A stretch of DNA of 35,340 bases, taken from NCBI GenBank assembly GCA_945903705.1, contig CAMDOZ010000012.1, positions 1-35,340 on the forward strand, in the 5' to 3' direction. Shown in pieces: positions 7,404-14,554 of the stretch (position 1 is the stretch's first letter; each line of letters begins with the position of its first letter). The notes under the pieces are model-generated. The model was not told the origin of the DNA and did not search any database. It saw only the letters and a list, made by a program, of their open reading frames with translations. The translations under genes and the position numbers were made by a program. Source of the DNA: Fidelibacterota bacterium. Its GTDB lineage: Bacteria > Pseudomonadota > Alphaproteobacteria > Rhodospirillales > Rhodospirillaceae.

Positions 7404-8237
7404 ATGCCGCAGCCATCCCCTTGGAGCCATAGCCGCAGCGCGGGCGTTGCCGACGACATCGACTTCGACATCAAAGGCCAAGAGCTTCAGTTCGTGGAAA
7501 TCGAGCTCGACCCCGGCGAGAGCGCGATCGCGGAAGCGGGCGCCATGGTGTGGAAAGACGCCAACGTGGAAATGGAGACGATTTTCGGCGACGGCAGCGG
7601 CGGTGACACAGGAATCGCCGGCAAGCTGCTCGGCGCCGGCAAACGCCTGATCACCGGTGAGAGTCTTTTTATGACGGCCTTCACCCACAACGGCCCCGGC
7701 AAGGCCCGCGTGGCTTTCGCCTCGCCGACGCCGGGTTCGATATTGCCTCTGCGCCTCGGCGACTACGGCAATCGCCTTATCTGCCAGAAGGACAGCTTCC
7801 TCGCCGCCGCGAAGGGCGTATCGGTGGGCATCCACTTCCAGAAGCGCGTGCTGACCGGATTGTTCGGCGGCGAAGGCTTCATCATGCAAAAGCTGGAGGG
7901 CGACGGCTGGGTGTTCGTCCAGATGGGCGGCACGGTCATCGAGCGCACGCTCGCCAAGGGAGAGCAACTCCATGTCGATACGGGCTGCCTCGCCGCGTAC
8001 ACATCCGAAGTAGATTTCGATCTGATCCGCGCGGGCGGAATCAAAAGTATGATCTTCGGCGGTGAAGGGCTTTTCTTCGCGCGGCTGACGGGGCCGGGAA
8101 AAGTGTGGATCCAATCGCTTCCGTTCTCGCGCCTCGCCGGGCGCATGCTCGCGGCGGCTGGAAGCTACGGCGGCCAGAACCGCGGCCAAGGATCGCTGCT
8201 CGGGACCGTCGGCGATATCGTGGGCGGCAACCGCTAG
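7404..8237 (+). CDS. AIM24 / TIGR00266 family protein
   Basis: 277 residues; ATG 7404 with CGGAGA upstream. The family pattern is clear: LQFVEIELDPGESAIAEAGAMVWKD near the N-terminus, GESLFMTAFTHNG, a glycine-rich beta core, GEGFIMQKLEGDGWVFVQMGG, LHVDTGCLAAYTSEVDFDL, and GGEGLFFARLTGPGKVWIQSLP. The fold is a duplicated beta-prism-like domain related to yeast mitochondrial AIM24; the bacterial role is not established. The glycine-rich tail (AAGSYGGQNRGQGS) is usual for the family. It sits 12 bp after moaE, so it is probably cotranscribed, but no functional link to molybdopterin is evident. Confidence 0.88.
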   Translation: MPQPSPWSHSRSAGVADDIDFDIKGQELQFVEIELDPGESAIAEAGAMVWKDANVEMETIFGDGSGGDTGIAGKLLGAGKRLITGESLFMTAFTHNGPGKARVAFASPTPGSILPLRLGDYGNRLICQKDSFLAAAKGVSVGIHFQKRVLTGLFGGEGFIMQKLEGDGWVFVQMGGTVIERTLAKGEQLHVDTGCLAAYTSEVDFDLIRAGGIKSMIFGGEGLFFARLTGPGKVWIQSLPFSRLAGRMLAAAGSYGGQNRGQGSLLGTVGDIVGGNR

Positions 8238-8262
8238 CGCGCGCGACGCATTACCCTGGACG

Positions 8263-8277
8263 TTAACAGGGCGTTAA
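8263..8277. promoter_or_regulatory. CtrA-type binding site TTAA-N7-TTAA
   Basis: TTAA (8263-8266), seven bases, then TTAA (8274-8277) is an exact match to the full CtrA consensus of Caulobacter-type alphaproteobacteria. It lies 135 bp upstream of the next ORF and after the AIM24 stop. Further upstream elements follow: direct repeats TGCAAACGC at 8306-8314 and 8321-8329, an inverted repeat GTTGCA/TGCAAC (8334-8339/8348-8353), and AGTAA-GCG-TTACT (8365-8377). Confidence 0.5.
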
Positions 8278-8411
8278 AAATCCATAAAAACCGGGCTCTT
8301 CTCGTTGCAAACGCAGCGTATGCAAACGCTCCGGTTGCAGAGATTCTTGCAACGGCCACAACGCAGTAAGCGTTACTATGGCATCGGTAATGTTGTCGCC
8401 AGAAGGGCGTC

Positions 8412-9488
8412 ATGGGTACGTTCGATATCGTTCAGTATGAAGTGCACGTGTTCCAGGGCGGACATTGGAGCGTGCGTGCGCGTTACCCGCGTTCGGATCG
8501 CGATCACGCATTCACCGAAGCGCGCCGCATTGACCTAAACGAATGTCACCCGGCGCGCGTCGTGCGCGATGTCTACGATCCGCAAGGCGGACGCAGCCAA
8601 GAAATCACCGTTTACCAGAGCGATCGCGCGAAGGTGGGAAAGACCTCGCACGCGAGCACGCCACGCCCGGGCGTAAAGACGCGCCCGACGACCAAAAGCG
8701 CGACCGCGCGCCCTAACGAACGCCGGGCCCCGTTCGCGTTCCGCGTCACCATGGCCGTCGGGGTGGGGACGGTCACGGGCCTGCTCATCACCGCGATCGC
8801 CACATGGGCGTTCACTCCACACCAAGAAACATTCGCGAGCGTCATCGCGCGGTCCCCTGCGCCTGGCCCGGCTATGACCTTATTCGCGGCCGTCATGCTC
8901 TTCGCCGTGTTCACGCTTCTGCGTGGGCCGTTGGGAATTTCGCGCCTCGCCCGGTTCGTCGGGTCGCATTTTGCGGGTGCGCATTTCGCCGGTGAAGCCG
9001 AGCGGCCCGTAGAGCCCGCGCGGCCGGCGCCGGTGCGCAAGGAACCGACGCTGCGGGCCGTTGAGCCGTCGGCGGATCACGATACTCACGTGCTCTCGCT
9101 GGCCCGTGTGATGCTGGCACGTTTCTACACGGAAGCCGCTCCGGCCAATGCAGCGAAAGCCATGGAGGATTCCCTGGGACTGAGGGGCTTGGCGCTTTAC
9201 CTGGCGGGCGCCGCGAGCGAACTGGCCTCACACCTGGAAATGCCCTCACCCGCCGACCTTCTCGCGCAGATTTCGCCGACCCTGCTGCAGGACGCCGCGA
9301 AGGAGATGCTGACGGAAGCCCGCGGGCTCGGCGCTGCCGACGCGGCCCTTATGGCGGCCGGCCGCACCAGCATGGGTCAATACATGAGCGCGGCCGAGGA
9401 ACGCCCGTCCATGGCCGCGGTGCTCGTGACCTGGCACAAGACCGCTCGCGCCGAGATGCAGGCGCCGGCGCAAGCGAAGGCGTCGTAA
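8412..9488 (+). CDS. Two-TM protein of unknown function, possible CtrA target
   Basis: 358 residues; I do not recognise a family. The first about 70 residues look like a small soluble domain (VQYEVHVFQGGHWSVRARYP, DHAFTEARRIDL), followed by a basic, Thr/Pro-rich linker. Two membrane segments follow at about 112-133 and 153-171, then a cytoplasmic or periplasmic alanine-rich helical region to the end (ARVMLARFYTEAAPANAAKAME, DLLAQISPTLLQDAAKEML). AGAAGGG just upstream serves as ribosome-binding site. It stands alone between the AIM24 gene and a terminator, with a CtrA-type site and several short repeats upstream, so cell-cycle control is an attractive but unproven idea. Confidence 0.75.
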   Translation: MGTFDIVQYEVHVFQGGHWSVRARYPRSDRDHAFTEARRIDLNECHPARVVRDVYDPQGGRSQEITVYQSDRAKVGKTSHASTPRPGVKTRPTTKSATARPNERRAPFAFRVTMAVGVGTVTGLLITAIATWAFTPHQETFASVIARSPAPGPAMTLFAAVMLFAVFTLLRGPLGISRLARFVGSHFAGAHFAGEAERPVEPARPAPVRKEPTLRAVEPSADHDTHVLSLARVMLARFYTEAAPANAAKAMEDSLGLRGLALYLAGAASELASHLEMPSPADLLAQISPTLLQDAAKEMLTEARGLGAADAALMAAGRTSMGQYMSAAEERPSMAAVLVTWHKTARAEMQAPAQAKAS

Positions 9489-9505
9489 GCCGACGCCCAA
9501 AGCAA

Positions 9506-9532
9506 AACCGCCGCAGCGAGGCTGCGGCGGTT
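9506..9532. terminator. Bidirectional hairpin terminator between convergent genes
   Basis: A perfect 12-bp stem, AACCGCCGCAGC (9506-9517) with GCTGCGGCGGTT (9521-9532), encloses a GAG loop. On the minus strand the stem is followed by TTTTGC, so it is best placed to end ilvE; it also ends the plus-strand gene that stops at 9488. Confidence 0.75.
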
Positions 9533-9554
9533 CCTTCAAAACATTCGGAGATGT

Positions 9555-10451
9555 CTAGGCGGCGCTCGATTTCGCCTGGATCACCTTTCCAACTTCTTCG
9601 TCGAAGGCGGACATCAGCGTGCGGCAAACTTCGCCGGGCGTGAACTTGTATTGGCCGATCTCGCGCACCGGCGTGACTTCCGCGGCGGTGCCGGTGAGGA
9701 AGCACTCCTGCGCCTTCGCGAGCTCTTCGGGCATCATCGCGCGCTCGATCACTTTGTAGCCGCGCTTACGGGCAATCTCGATGACCCGGCGGCGCGTGAT
9801 GCCGTTGAGGAAGCAGTCGGCTGTCGGCGTATGGATTTCGCCGTTCATGACGAAGAACACATTGGCGCCGGTGGCTTCGGCAACGTGCCCGCGATAATCG
9901 AGCAGCATGGCGTCGTCGTAGCCTTCGCGCTCCGCCTTATGCTTGCTGATGGTGCAGATCATGTAGAGGCCCGAAGCCTTGGCCATCACCGGTTCGGTCT
10001 CCGGCGACGGGCGCTTCCACTCGGACCACTGCAGGCGGATGCCCTTGAGGCGCTCGTCTATGCCGTAGTACGGCCCCCACACCCAGGCGCTGATGGCGAG
10101 GTTGATGCGCGTCTCCTGCGCCCCGACGCCCATCAGCTCGCTGCCGCGCCACGCCACCGGGCGGATGTAAGCGTCCCTCAGGTTGTTGGCCTTGAGCACG
10201 GCGTAAGTGCCGTCGATGATCTCCTTCGCCGTGAAGGGGATATTCATGTCGAGGGCCTTGGCCGAGAAAAACAGGCGCTCGGTGTGCTCTTCGATCCGGT
10301 ACACCTTGCCGCTGTAGCAGCGCTCGCCTTCGAAGACGCTGGAGGCGTAGTGAAGGGCATGAGAAAGGACATGAAGCTTGGCTTCGCGCCAAGGAATCAG
10401 CCCTCCGTTCATCCAGATAAAGCCGTCGCGATCGTCAAATGTAGCGCCCAT
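9555..10451 (-). CDS. ilvE: Branched-chain amino acid aminotransferase
   Basis: 298 residues, a fold-type IV PLP aminotransferase. The N-terminal IWMNGGLIPWREAKLHVLSH and YASSVFEGERCY are typical of IlvE. The PLP lysine is K158 in MAKASGLYM. The EATGANVFFV and GITRRRVIEIARKRGYKV segments and the late TGTAAEVTPV loop complete the family pattern. It interconverts branched-chain amino acids and their 2-keto acids with glutamate/2-oxoglutarate. GGAGG stands five bases before the ATG. It is divergent from a MarR regulator gene, and the 200-bp gap holds several inverted repeats, so it may be regulated from there. Confidence 0.93.
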   Translation of the reverse strand: MGATFDDRDGFIWMNGGLIPWREAKLHVLSHALHYASSVFEGERCYSGKVYRIEEHTERLFFSAKALDMNIPFTAKEIIDGTYAVLKANNLRDAYIRPVAWRGSELMGVGAQETRINLAISAWVWGPYYGIDERLKGIRLQWSEWKRPSPETEPVMAKASGLYMICTISKHKAEREGYDDAMLLDYRGHVAEATGANVFFVMNGEIHTPTADCFLNGITRRRVIEIARKRGYKVIERAMMPEELAKAQECFLTGTAAEVTPVREIGQYKFTPGEVCRTLMSAFDEEVGKVIQAKSSAA

Positions 10452-10505
10452 GGAGGCCTCCTAACACGCAGACGCGCCTCGGTCCTTTCCGGGCGCGTAA
10501 TTTTA

Positions 10506-10599
10506 TTACCTAAAAACACCTAAAATAGGTAACATTCAAAAATACTTTCGTCAACAGCCGTAACATTCGAGCTCAATTATGTCAACACTGCTGACATAA
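10506..10599. promoter_or_regulatory. Paired inverted repeats in the ilvE-marR divergent promoter region
   Basis: Two dyads are visible. The first is TTACCTA (10506-10512) with TAGGTAA (10526-10532), 13-bp spacer, enclosing a second copy of ACCTAAAA. The second is TTATGTCA (10577-10584) with TGACATAA (10592-10599), 7-bp spacer, shaped like a dimeric MarR-type operator. A direct repeat GTAACATTC occurs at 10529 and 10560. The stretch is AT-rich. Binding of the adjacent MarR protein is inferred, not shown. Confidence 0.5.
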
Positions 10600-10659
10600 C
10601 GGTCCCACACGCTATGCTCTGGGCCAAGCTCTCACGCTTTTGAGAAAGTGTCTTGGACC

Positions 10660-11151
10660 ATGGCCGAACCAAAAACCATCGTCAATCCGCTGTTCCTGCG
10701 TGAAGACGACCTGCGCCAGGCGATCGAGCTCTTATTCTTCGCCTACCGCGATTTCACCGCGCGGGGTGACGCCATTCTAGCCCGGCAACAATTTGGCCGG
10801 GCTCATCACCGCATTCTCTATTTCGTGGGCCGTTATCCAGGCATCCCGGTGGGCGACCTTCTCGACATCCTCAACATCACAAAACAAAGCCTGTCGCGGG
10901 TCTTAAGCCAATTGGTCCGCGAGGAATTCGTCTCGCAGAAGCCCGGCACCCGGGACCGGCGCCAGCGGCTCCTGTACCTTACCGACAAGGGCAAGGCCCT
11001 GGAGCGCGAGCTGACCAGCGAGCAACGCATGCGTTTCGCCGCCGCCTACAAGGACGCCGGCGCCGTCGCCGTCGAGGGCTTCCGCAAGGTGATGCTGGGC
11101 ATCATGGATGCGAAGGCCCGAAAGCGGTTCTTGAGTCCATTCGAAACATGA
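10660..11151 (+). CDS. MarR-family transcriptional regulator (PetP-like context)
   Basis: 163 residues from ATG 10660; a GTG at 10648 would add four residues. It is a winged-helix MarR protein: an N-terminal dimerisation helix, GRAHHRILYFVGRYPGIPVGDLLDILNITKQSLSRVLSQLV as the helix-turn-helix, and EEFVSQKPGTRDRRQRLLYLT as the wing. An OmpR-type response regulator starts 10 bp after its stop, then an EnvZ-like kinase. This order recalls petP-petR of Rhodobacter, where the two are needed for cytochrome bc1 expression; no bc1 genes are near here, so the target is open. It probably binds the dyads in the gap upstream. Confidence 0.88.
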   Translation: MAEPKTIVNPLFLREDDLRQAIELLFFAYRDFTARGDAILARQQFGRAHHRILYFVGRYPGIPVGDLLDILNITKQSLSRVLSQLVREEFVSQKPGTRDRRQRLLYLTDKGKALERELTSEQRMRFAAAYKDAGAVAVEGFRKVMLGIMDAKARKRFLSPFET

Positions 11152-11161
11152 ACATCGGCTG

Positions 11162-11881
11162 ATGACCAATTCAGCGGGCGCCAAGAGCAGCGAACAATTT
11201 CCGCCGCACATCCTGGTGGTGGACGACGATACGCGCCTGCGCACGCTTTTGAAAAAATTCCTGCGCGAGAGCGGCTACATGGTGAGCGCGGCCGCGAATG
11301 CCGCCGAGGCGCGCCGGCAGATGGACGCGCTGACGTTCGATCTGCTGGTGGTGGACGTGATGATGCCGGGCGAGAACGGCTACGCCCTCACCAAAACCAT
11401 CCGCGCGACAAGCGCCGTGCCGATCCTCATGCTGACTGCCATGGGCGAGGCAACCGACCGCATCAAAGGCCTCGAGCTCGGCGTCGACGACTATATGGCC
11501 AAGCCTTTCGAGCCCAAGGAACTCGTGCTCCGCATTGGTTCGATCTTGAGGCGCGCGCCGCCGCACGCGCCGGAAAGATCGAAGACCGAACTCAAGTTCG
11601 GCGCCTGCCGCTACGATCTTGCGCGCAAGCAACTCACCTCGGACGGGGCACCCGTGCACCTCACCATCGCCGAGACCGAGCTTCTACACATGCTGGCGCA
11701 GAAGGCCAATGAGGCCATCGAGCGCTCGGACCTGGGCGTCACGGAGGAGAATGGCTTCAATCCGCGCACCATAGACGTGCAGATCACGCGTCTGAGACGT
11801 AAGATCGAGCCCGATCCACGTCAGCCGCGTTATCTTCAGACGGTGCGCGGTACGGGGTACATCTTGAGGACGGATCCATGA
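11162..11881 (+). CDS. OmpR-family response regulator (PetR-like)
   Basis: 239 residues. Receiver domain: acidic pocket VVDDDTRLR (residues 19-26), phospho-acceptor D65 in LLVVDVMMPGENG, the conserved Thr/Ser switch region LMLTAMGEATDRI and Lys in YMAKPFEP. C-terminal winged helix from about 140: FGACRYDLARKQLTSDG, LTIAETELLHMLA, RTIDVQITRLRRKIEPDP and the terminal LQTVRGTGYILR. It sits between a MarR gene (10 bp upstream) and a histidine kinase gene. A palindromic repeat fills the 67-bp gap to the kinase. Its partner is presumably that kinase; its target genes are not apparent in the window. Confidence 0.93.
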   Translation: MTNSAGAKSSEQFPPHILVVDDDTRLRTLLKKFLRESGYMVSAAANAAEARRQMDALTFDLLVVDVMMPGENGYALTKTIRATSAVPILMLTAMGEATDRIKGLELGVDDYMAKPFEPKELVLRIGSILRRAPPHAPERSKTELKFGACRYDLARKQLTSDGAPVHLTIAETELLHMLAQKANEAIERSDLGVTEENGFNPRTIDVQITRLRRKIEPDPRQPRYLQTVRGTGYILRTDP

Positions 11882-11894
11882 GACATTTATTAAA

Positions 11895-11950
11895 ATGGGC
11901 CGCGATCGGGCGCAAAAACCGGTTCCCACTTTTTGCTGATCGCGGCCCAT
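11895..11950. repeat. Palindromic intergenic repeat carrying the kinase start codon
   Basis: Perfect 13-bp arms ATGGGCCGCGATC (11895-11907) and GATCGCGGCCCAT (11938-11950) enclose an inner pair GCAAAAA (11912-11918) / TTTTTGC (11930-11936) around the core AACCGGTTCCCAC. A core of this kind (AAACCGGTTCCCACTTTT) is a familiar dispersed element of Hyphomicrobiales and related genomes. It separates the response regulator from its kinase, and the kinase ATG (11949) lies in the right arm. Confidence 0.75.
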
Positions 11951-13352
11951 GACGCCCTCGGACAAAGCTGCAGCCCTCGAGCGCGAGACTCACCCCGCGC
12001 CGCCCTCGTGGCTGAAGTGGCCAGAGCCCGCCGCGCTCGAGCGCATCATGCCGCGCACGCTGATGGCGCGCGTCAGCCTCACCATCGTCGTGCCGCTGAT
12101 CCTGGTTCAGCTCATTTCGACTTATGTGTTCTATGACAACCATTGGGACGCCATGCGCCAGCGCATGTCCCAGGACCTGGCCGGCGACATCGCGGCGGTC
12201 TCGGCGTCGATGACCCAGTTCAAGGACCCGGCGCAGCGCGCGTGGTTCGTCGAGAACGCGCGGCAAACCATGGATCTCGAGGTCAGTTTCGCGCCGGGCG
12301 CCAAGCTGGAAAGCGCCGACACCGTGAATGAGCCGGCGGATCTCGCCACCTTCCGCGAAGCCCTGCGCGGAGTTGTGCGCCAGCCGTTCTCGATCGACCG
12401 TCTCTCTTTCCGCCTCGATCGGCTAGTCGCGATCCGCGTCCAAACCGAAGACGGCGTTGTGACCGCGCTCGCCCCGCGCCGGCGCCTCTTTGCGAGCAGC
12501 ACGTACATCTTCGTGATCTGGATGGTGGGCTCGTCCATCCTTCTGTTCGGCGTGGCGACGGTATACCTGCGCAGCCAGGTGGCGATAGTGCGCCGCCTGG
12601 GCCGCGCCGCGGAAAACTTCGGCAAGGGCCGCGAAGTGCCCGACTTCCCCAGCGACGGACCGTTCGAGGTGCGCCAGGCGGCGCGCGCCTTCAATCTGAT
12701 GCGCGCGCGCATTCAAAGGCAAATCGCCCAGCGCACGGAGATGCTGGCGGGTGTGTCGCACGATCTGCGCACGCCTTTGACGCGCATGAAGCTGCAACTC
12801 GCCTTGATGGAAAAAACCCGCGCCGAGGACGTCGCCGACCTGCAAGGCGACGTGGCCGAGATGGAGCGGATGCTCGAGGCCTATCTCGCCTTCGCCCGCG
12901 GCGAGGGCGCCGAGGATGCGGCGCCGGCTAACATCGCGGAGCTGATCGAGGACGTGGTGAGCCGCTTCCGGCGGGACGGCGCGCAGATCGGCCTCGCCGT
13001 CGCCGGCCTTCCCAAACAGATGGCGTTGAAGGCCGTGGCCTTCGAGCGGTCGCTCGGTAACCTCATCGGCAATGCCGTGCGCTATGGCCGCCGGGTCGAG
13101 GTGCAGGCGCGGCGCGTCGACGGATCGATCCAGATCGATGTGGACGACGACGGGCCCGGCATCCCCGAAGACAAACGCGAGGAAGTGTTCCGCGCCTTCC
13201 ACCGCCTGGAGCCGTCGCGCAATCCGGAGACGGGCGGCGTCGGCTTGGGCCTTACCATCACCCGCGACATCGTGCGCGGGATGGGCGGGGAGGTGACGCT
13301 TGGCGATAGCCCGATCGGGGGCCTCAGGGCGACGCTGACGATTCCCCTTTAG
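11949..13352 (+). CDS. EnvZ-like sensor histidine kinase
   Basis: 467 residues from ATG 11949. This is the first usable start, since an in-frame TGA lies at 11937-11939; ATG 12048 (M34) is an alternative closer to the usual EnvZ start. TM1 is at about 43-61, a periplasmic domain spans 62-184, TM2 is at 185-207, then HAMP. The phospho-acceptor is H271 in GVSHDLRTPLTRM, followed by an ATP-binding domain with NLIGNAVRYG (N box), DDDGPGIPEDKR (G1), VFRAFHRLE (F box) and GVGLGLTITRDI (G2). The periplasmic domain and HAMP follow the EnvZ plan. The partner is presumably the OmpR-type regulator just upstream. Unusually, the start codon is part of a palindromic repeat and has no clear ribosome-binding site. 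Confidence 0.9.
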   Translation: MTPSDKAAALERETHPAPPSWLKWPEPAALERIMPRTLMARVSLTIVVPLILVQLISTYVFYDNHWDAMRQRMSQDLAGDIAAVSASMTQFKDPAQRAWFVENARQTMDLEVSFAPGAKLESADTVNEPADLATFREALRGVVRQPFSIDRLSFRLDRLVAIRVQTEDGVVTALAPRRRLFASSTYIFVIWMVGSSILLFGVATVYLRSQVAIVRRLGRAAENFGKGREVPDFPSDGPFEVRQAARAFNLMRARIQRQIAQRTEMLAGVSHDLRTPLTRMKLQLALMEKTRAEDVADLQGDVAEMERMLEAYLAFARGEGAEDAAPANIAELIEDVVSRFRRDGAQIGLAVAGLPKQMALKAVAFERSLGNLIGNAVRYGRRVEVQARRVDGSIQIDVDDDGPGIPEDKREEVFRAFHRLEPSRNPETGGVGLGLTITRDIVRGMGGEVTLGDSPIGGLRATLTIPL

Positions 13353-13377
13353 CTGACCGGCGCGCGAGATCGCAGGT

Positions 13378-13409
13378 AAAAAAAACCCGCCGGCATAGGG
13401 TCCGGCGGG
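13378..13409 (-). terminator. Rho-independent terminator of the fixLJ-receiver transcript
   Basis: CCCGCCGG (13386-13393) pairs with CCGGCGGG (13402-13409). Read on the minus strand the stem is followed directly by eight T (complement of 13378-13385). It lies 26 bp past the stop of the lone receiver gene and also closes the convergent kinase gene. Confidence 0.85.
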
Positions 13410-13435
13410 CAAGGTAGAGAGAATCTATTCTTGGT

Positions 13436-13843
13436 CTAGTGAATGTCGTCGGCCGAGAGGCGGGCGATGGCGATGGCCTGGAGGAGATGATCCTCGTTCA
13501 CAGGTTTATCGAGCACGATGAGCACGCCCGCGCGGATGGCGCGTTCCTTGAGGTGAGAATCGCTCCGCCCGGTGAACATGATCACGGGAATCTTGATGTC
13601 GCGGGACCGCAAGGTCTGAACCAGCTCGAGGCCCGTCATACCGGGCATATGATTGTCGAGGATCAGGCAGTCGCCGCGTTGGATCGCGACTTCGCCCAGG
13701 AGCGCGTCGGCCGAGGCGTAGGTGCACACCGGCATGCCATGGGCTTCGAGGAGTGCGCGGGTGGAATCGCGCACCGGCTCGTCGTCGTCGACCACGAAAA
13801 TCCAAGGGGCGCGTTCGGCCGTATTTTGAAGGGCGAGGTCCAT
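13436..13843 (-). CDS. Single-domain response regulator (receiver only)
   Basis: 135 residues consisting only of a receiver domain: IFVVDDDEPVRDS (acidic residues D20, D21), phospho-acceptor D63 in CLILDNHMPGMTG, switch Thr91 in IMFTGR, and Lys113 in VLDKPV. No output domain follows. It resembles the receiver of FixJ-type regulators and lies 87 bp downstream of fixJ on the same strand, so it may be cotranscribed with fixL and fixJ. In other alphaproteobacteria small receivers of this kind (FixT and CheY-like proteins) tune the kinase or serve as phosphate sinks; here such a role is inference. It ends just before a strong terminator. Confidence 0.85.
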   Translation of the reverse strand: MDLALQNTAERAPWIFVVDDDEPVRDSTRALLEAHGMPVCTYASADALLGEVAIQRGDCLILDNHMPGMTGLELVQTLRSRDIKIPVIMFTGRSDSHLKERAIRAGVLIVLDKPVNEDHLLQAIAIARLSADDIH

Positions 13844-13930
13844 TGCCGCGACACTACGCGAGCCGAGAAAACCTCGATATACGTAGTAATCCTTAGAGTC
13901 CGGCGCGGATGCAACGACTGCGCGAACCGC

Positions 13931-14554
13931 CTAAGTTGTCGCGGGAATCTCGATTTTCGCGGCTAACGCCATGCGCACCAGGTCCGAAAGGCTGCGGGCC
14001 TGCATCTTCTCCATCACCCGGCCGCGGTGCACTTCGACGGTGCGGGGCGAGATGTCCATGCGGTGGGCGATGACCTTGTTCGGCCGACCGGCAACGAGGT
14101 GCTCCATAACTTCGCGCTCGCGGGCCGTGAGCTGGGCGACGCGCGTTTCGACTTCCTGGACCATGGCGGTTTCGCCGCGGCTGCGCCGGCTCTGATCGAT
14201 GCCGCGGTCGATGCTGGCGCGCAGAACCTCGTCGTCGAAGGGTTTTTCAATGAAGTCGACCGCGCCGGCTTTCATGGCCCGCACCGCGAGCGGCACGTCG
14301 CCGTGGCCGGTGATGATGATCACCGGCAGACCCCAACCCCGCCGGATGATCTCCTCCTGGAGTTCCAGGCCGTCCATGTCCGGCATGCGGATATCCGCGA
14401 TCACGCAGCAGGCTTCTTTCGGCTTAAATCCGGCGAGGAACGCCTTGGCGGATTCAAACCCTTCGACCGAAAATCCTTCGGCTTCCAGCAGGGCGCAGAG
14501 GGAATCCCGCACCGCCGCGTCGTCGTCGACAATGAAGATCGTACCTTTCGTCAT
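13931..14554 (-). CDS. fixJ: FixJ-type two-component response regulator
   Basis: 207 residues. Receiver: [14 protein letters not shown], phospho-acceptor D54 in [12 protein letters not shown], Thr82 in [23 protein letters not shown], and K104 in IEKPF. The C-terminal LuxR-type helix-turn-helix (about 140-200) has [15 protein letters not shown] and [20 protein letters not shown], the typical FixJ/NarL pattern. Its ATG overlaps the fixL stop (ATGA), a tight sign of cotranslation. FixJ receives phosphate from FixL at low oxygen and activates promoters such as fixK. A fixK-like gene diverges from fixL, placing an obvious target next door. Confidence 0.92.
   Translation of the reverse strand: MTKGTIFIVDDDAAVRDSLCALLEAEGFSVEGFESAKAFLAGFKPKEACCVIADIRMPDMDGLELQEEIIRRGWGLPVIIITGHGDVPLAVRAMKAGAVDFIEKPFDDEVLRASIDRGIDQSRRSRGETAMVQEVETRVAQLTAREREVMEHLVAGRPNKVIAHRMDISPRTVEVHRGRVMEKMQARSLSDLVRMALAAKIEIPATT

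Noticed and set aside
6807-8189. 460-residue minus-strand open frame over moaE and the AIM24 gene
   Set aside because: Both plus-strand genes are clear family members; the antisense frame is a by-product of high GC and has no domain.
9651-10523. 290-residue plus-strand frame over ilvE
   Set aside because: The minus-strand ilvE is unmistakable with its PLP lysine; the frame is a shadow.
12423-13412. 329-residue minus-strand open frame over the EnvZ-like kinase
   Set aside because: It is a shadow of the kinase; composition is His/Arg-rich and there are no recognisable motifs.
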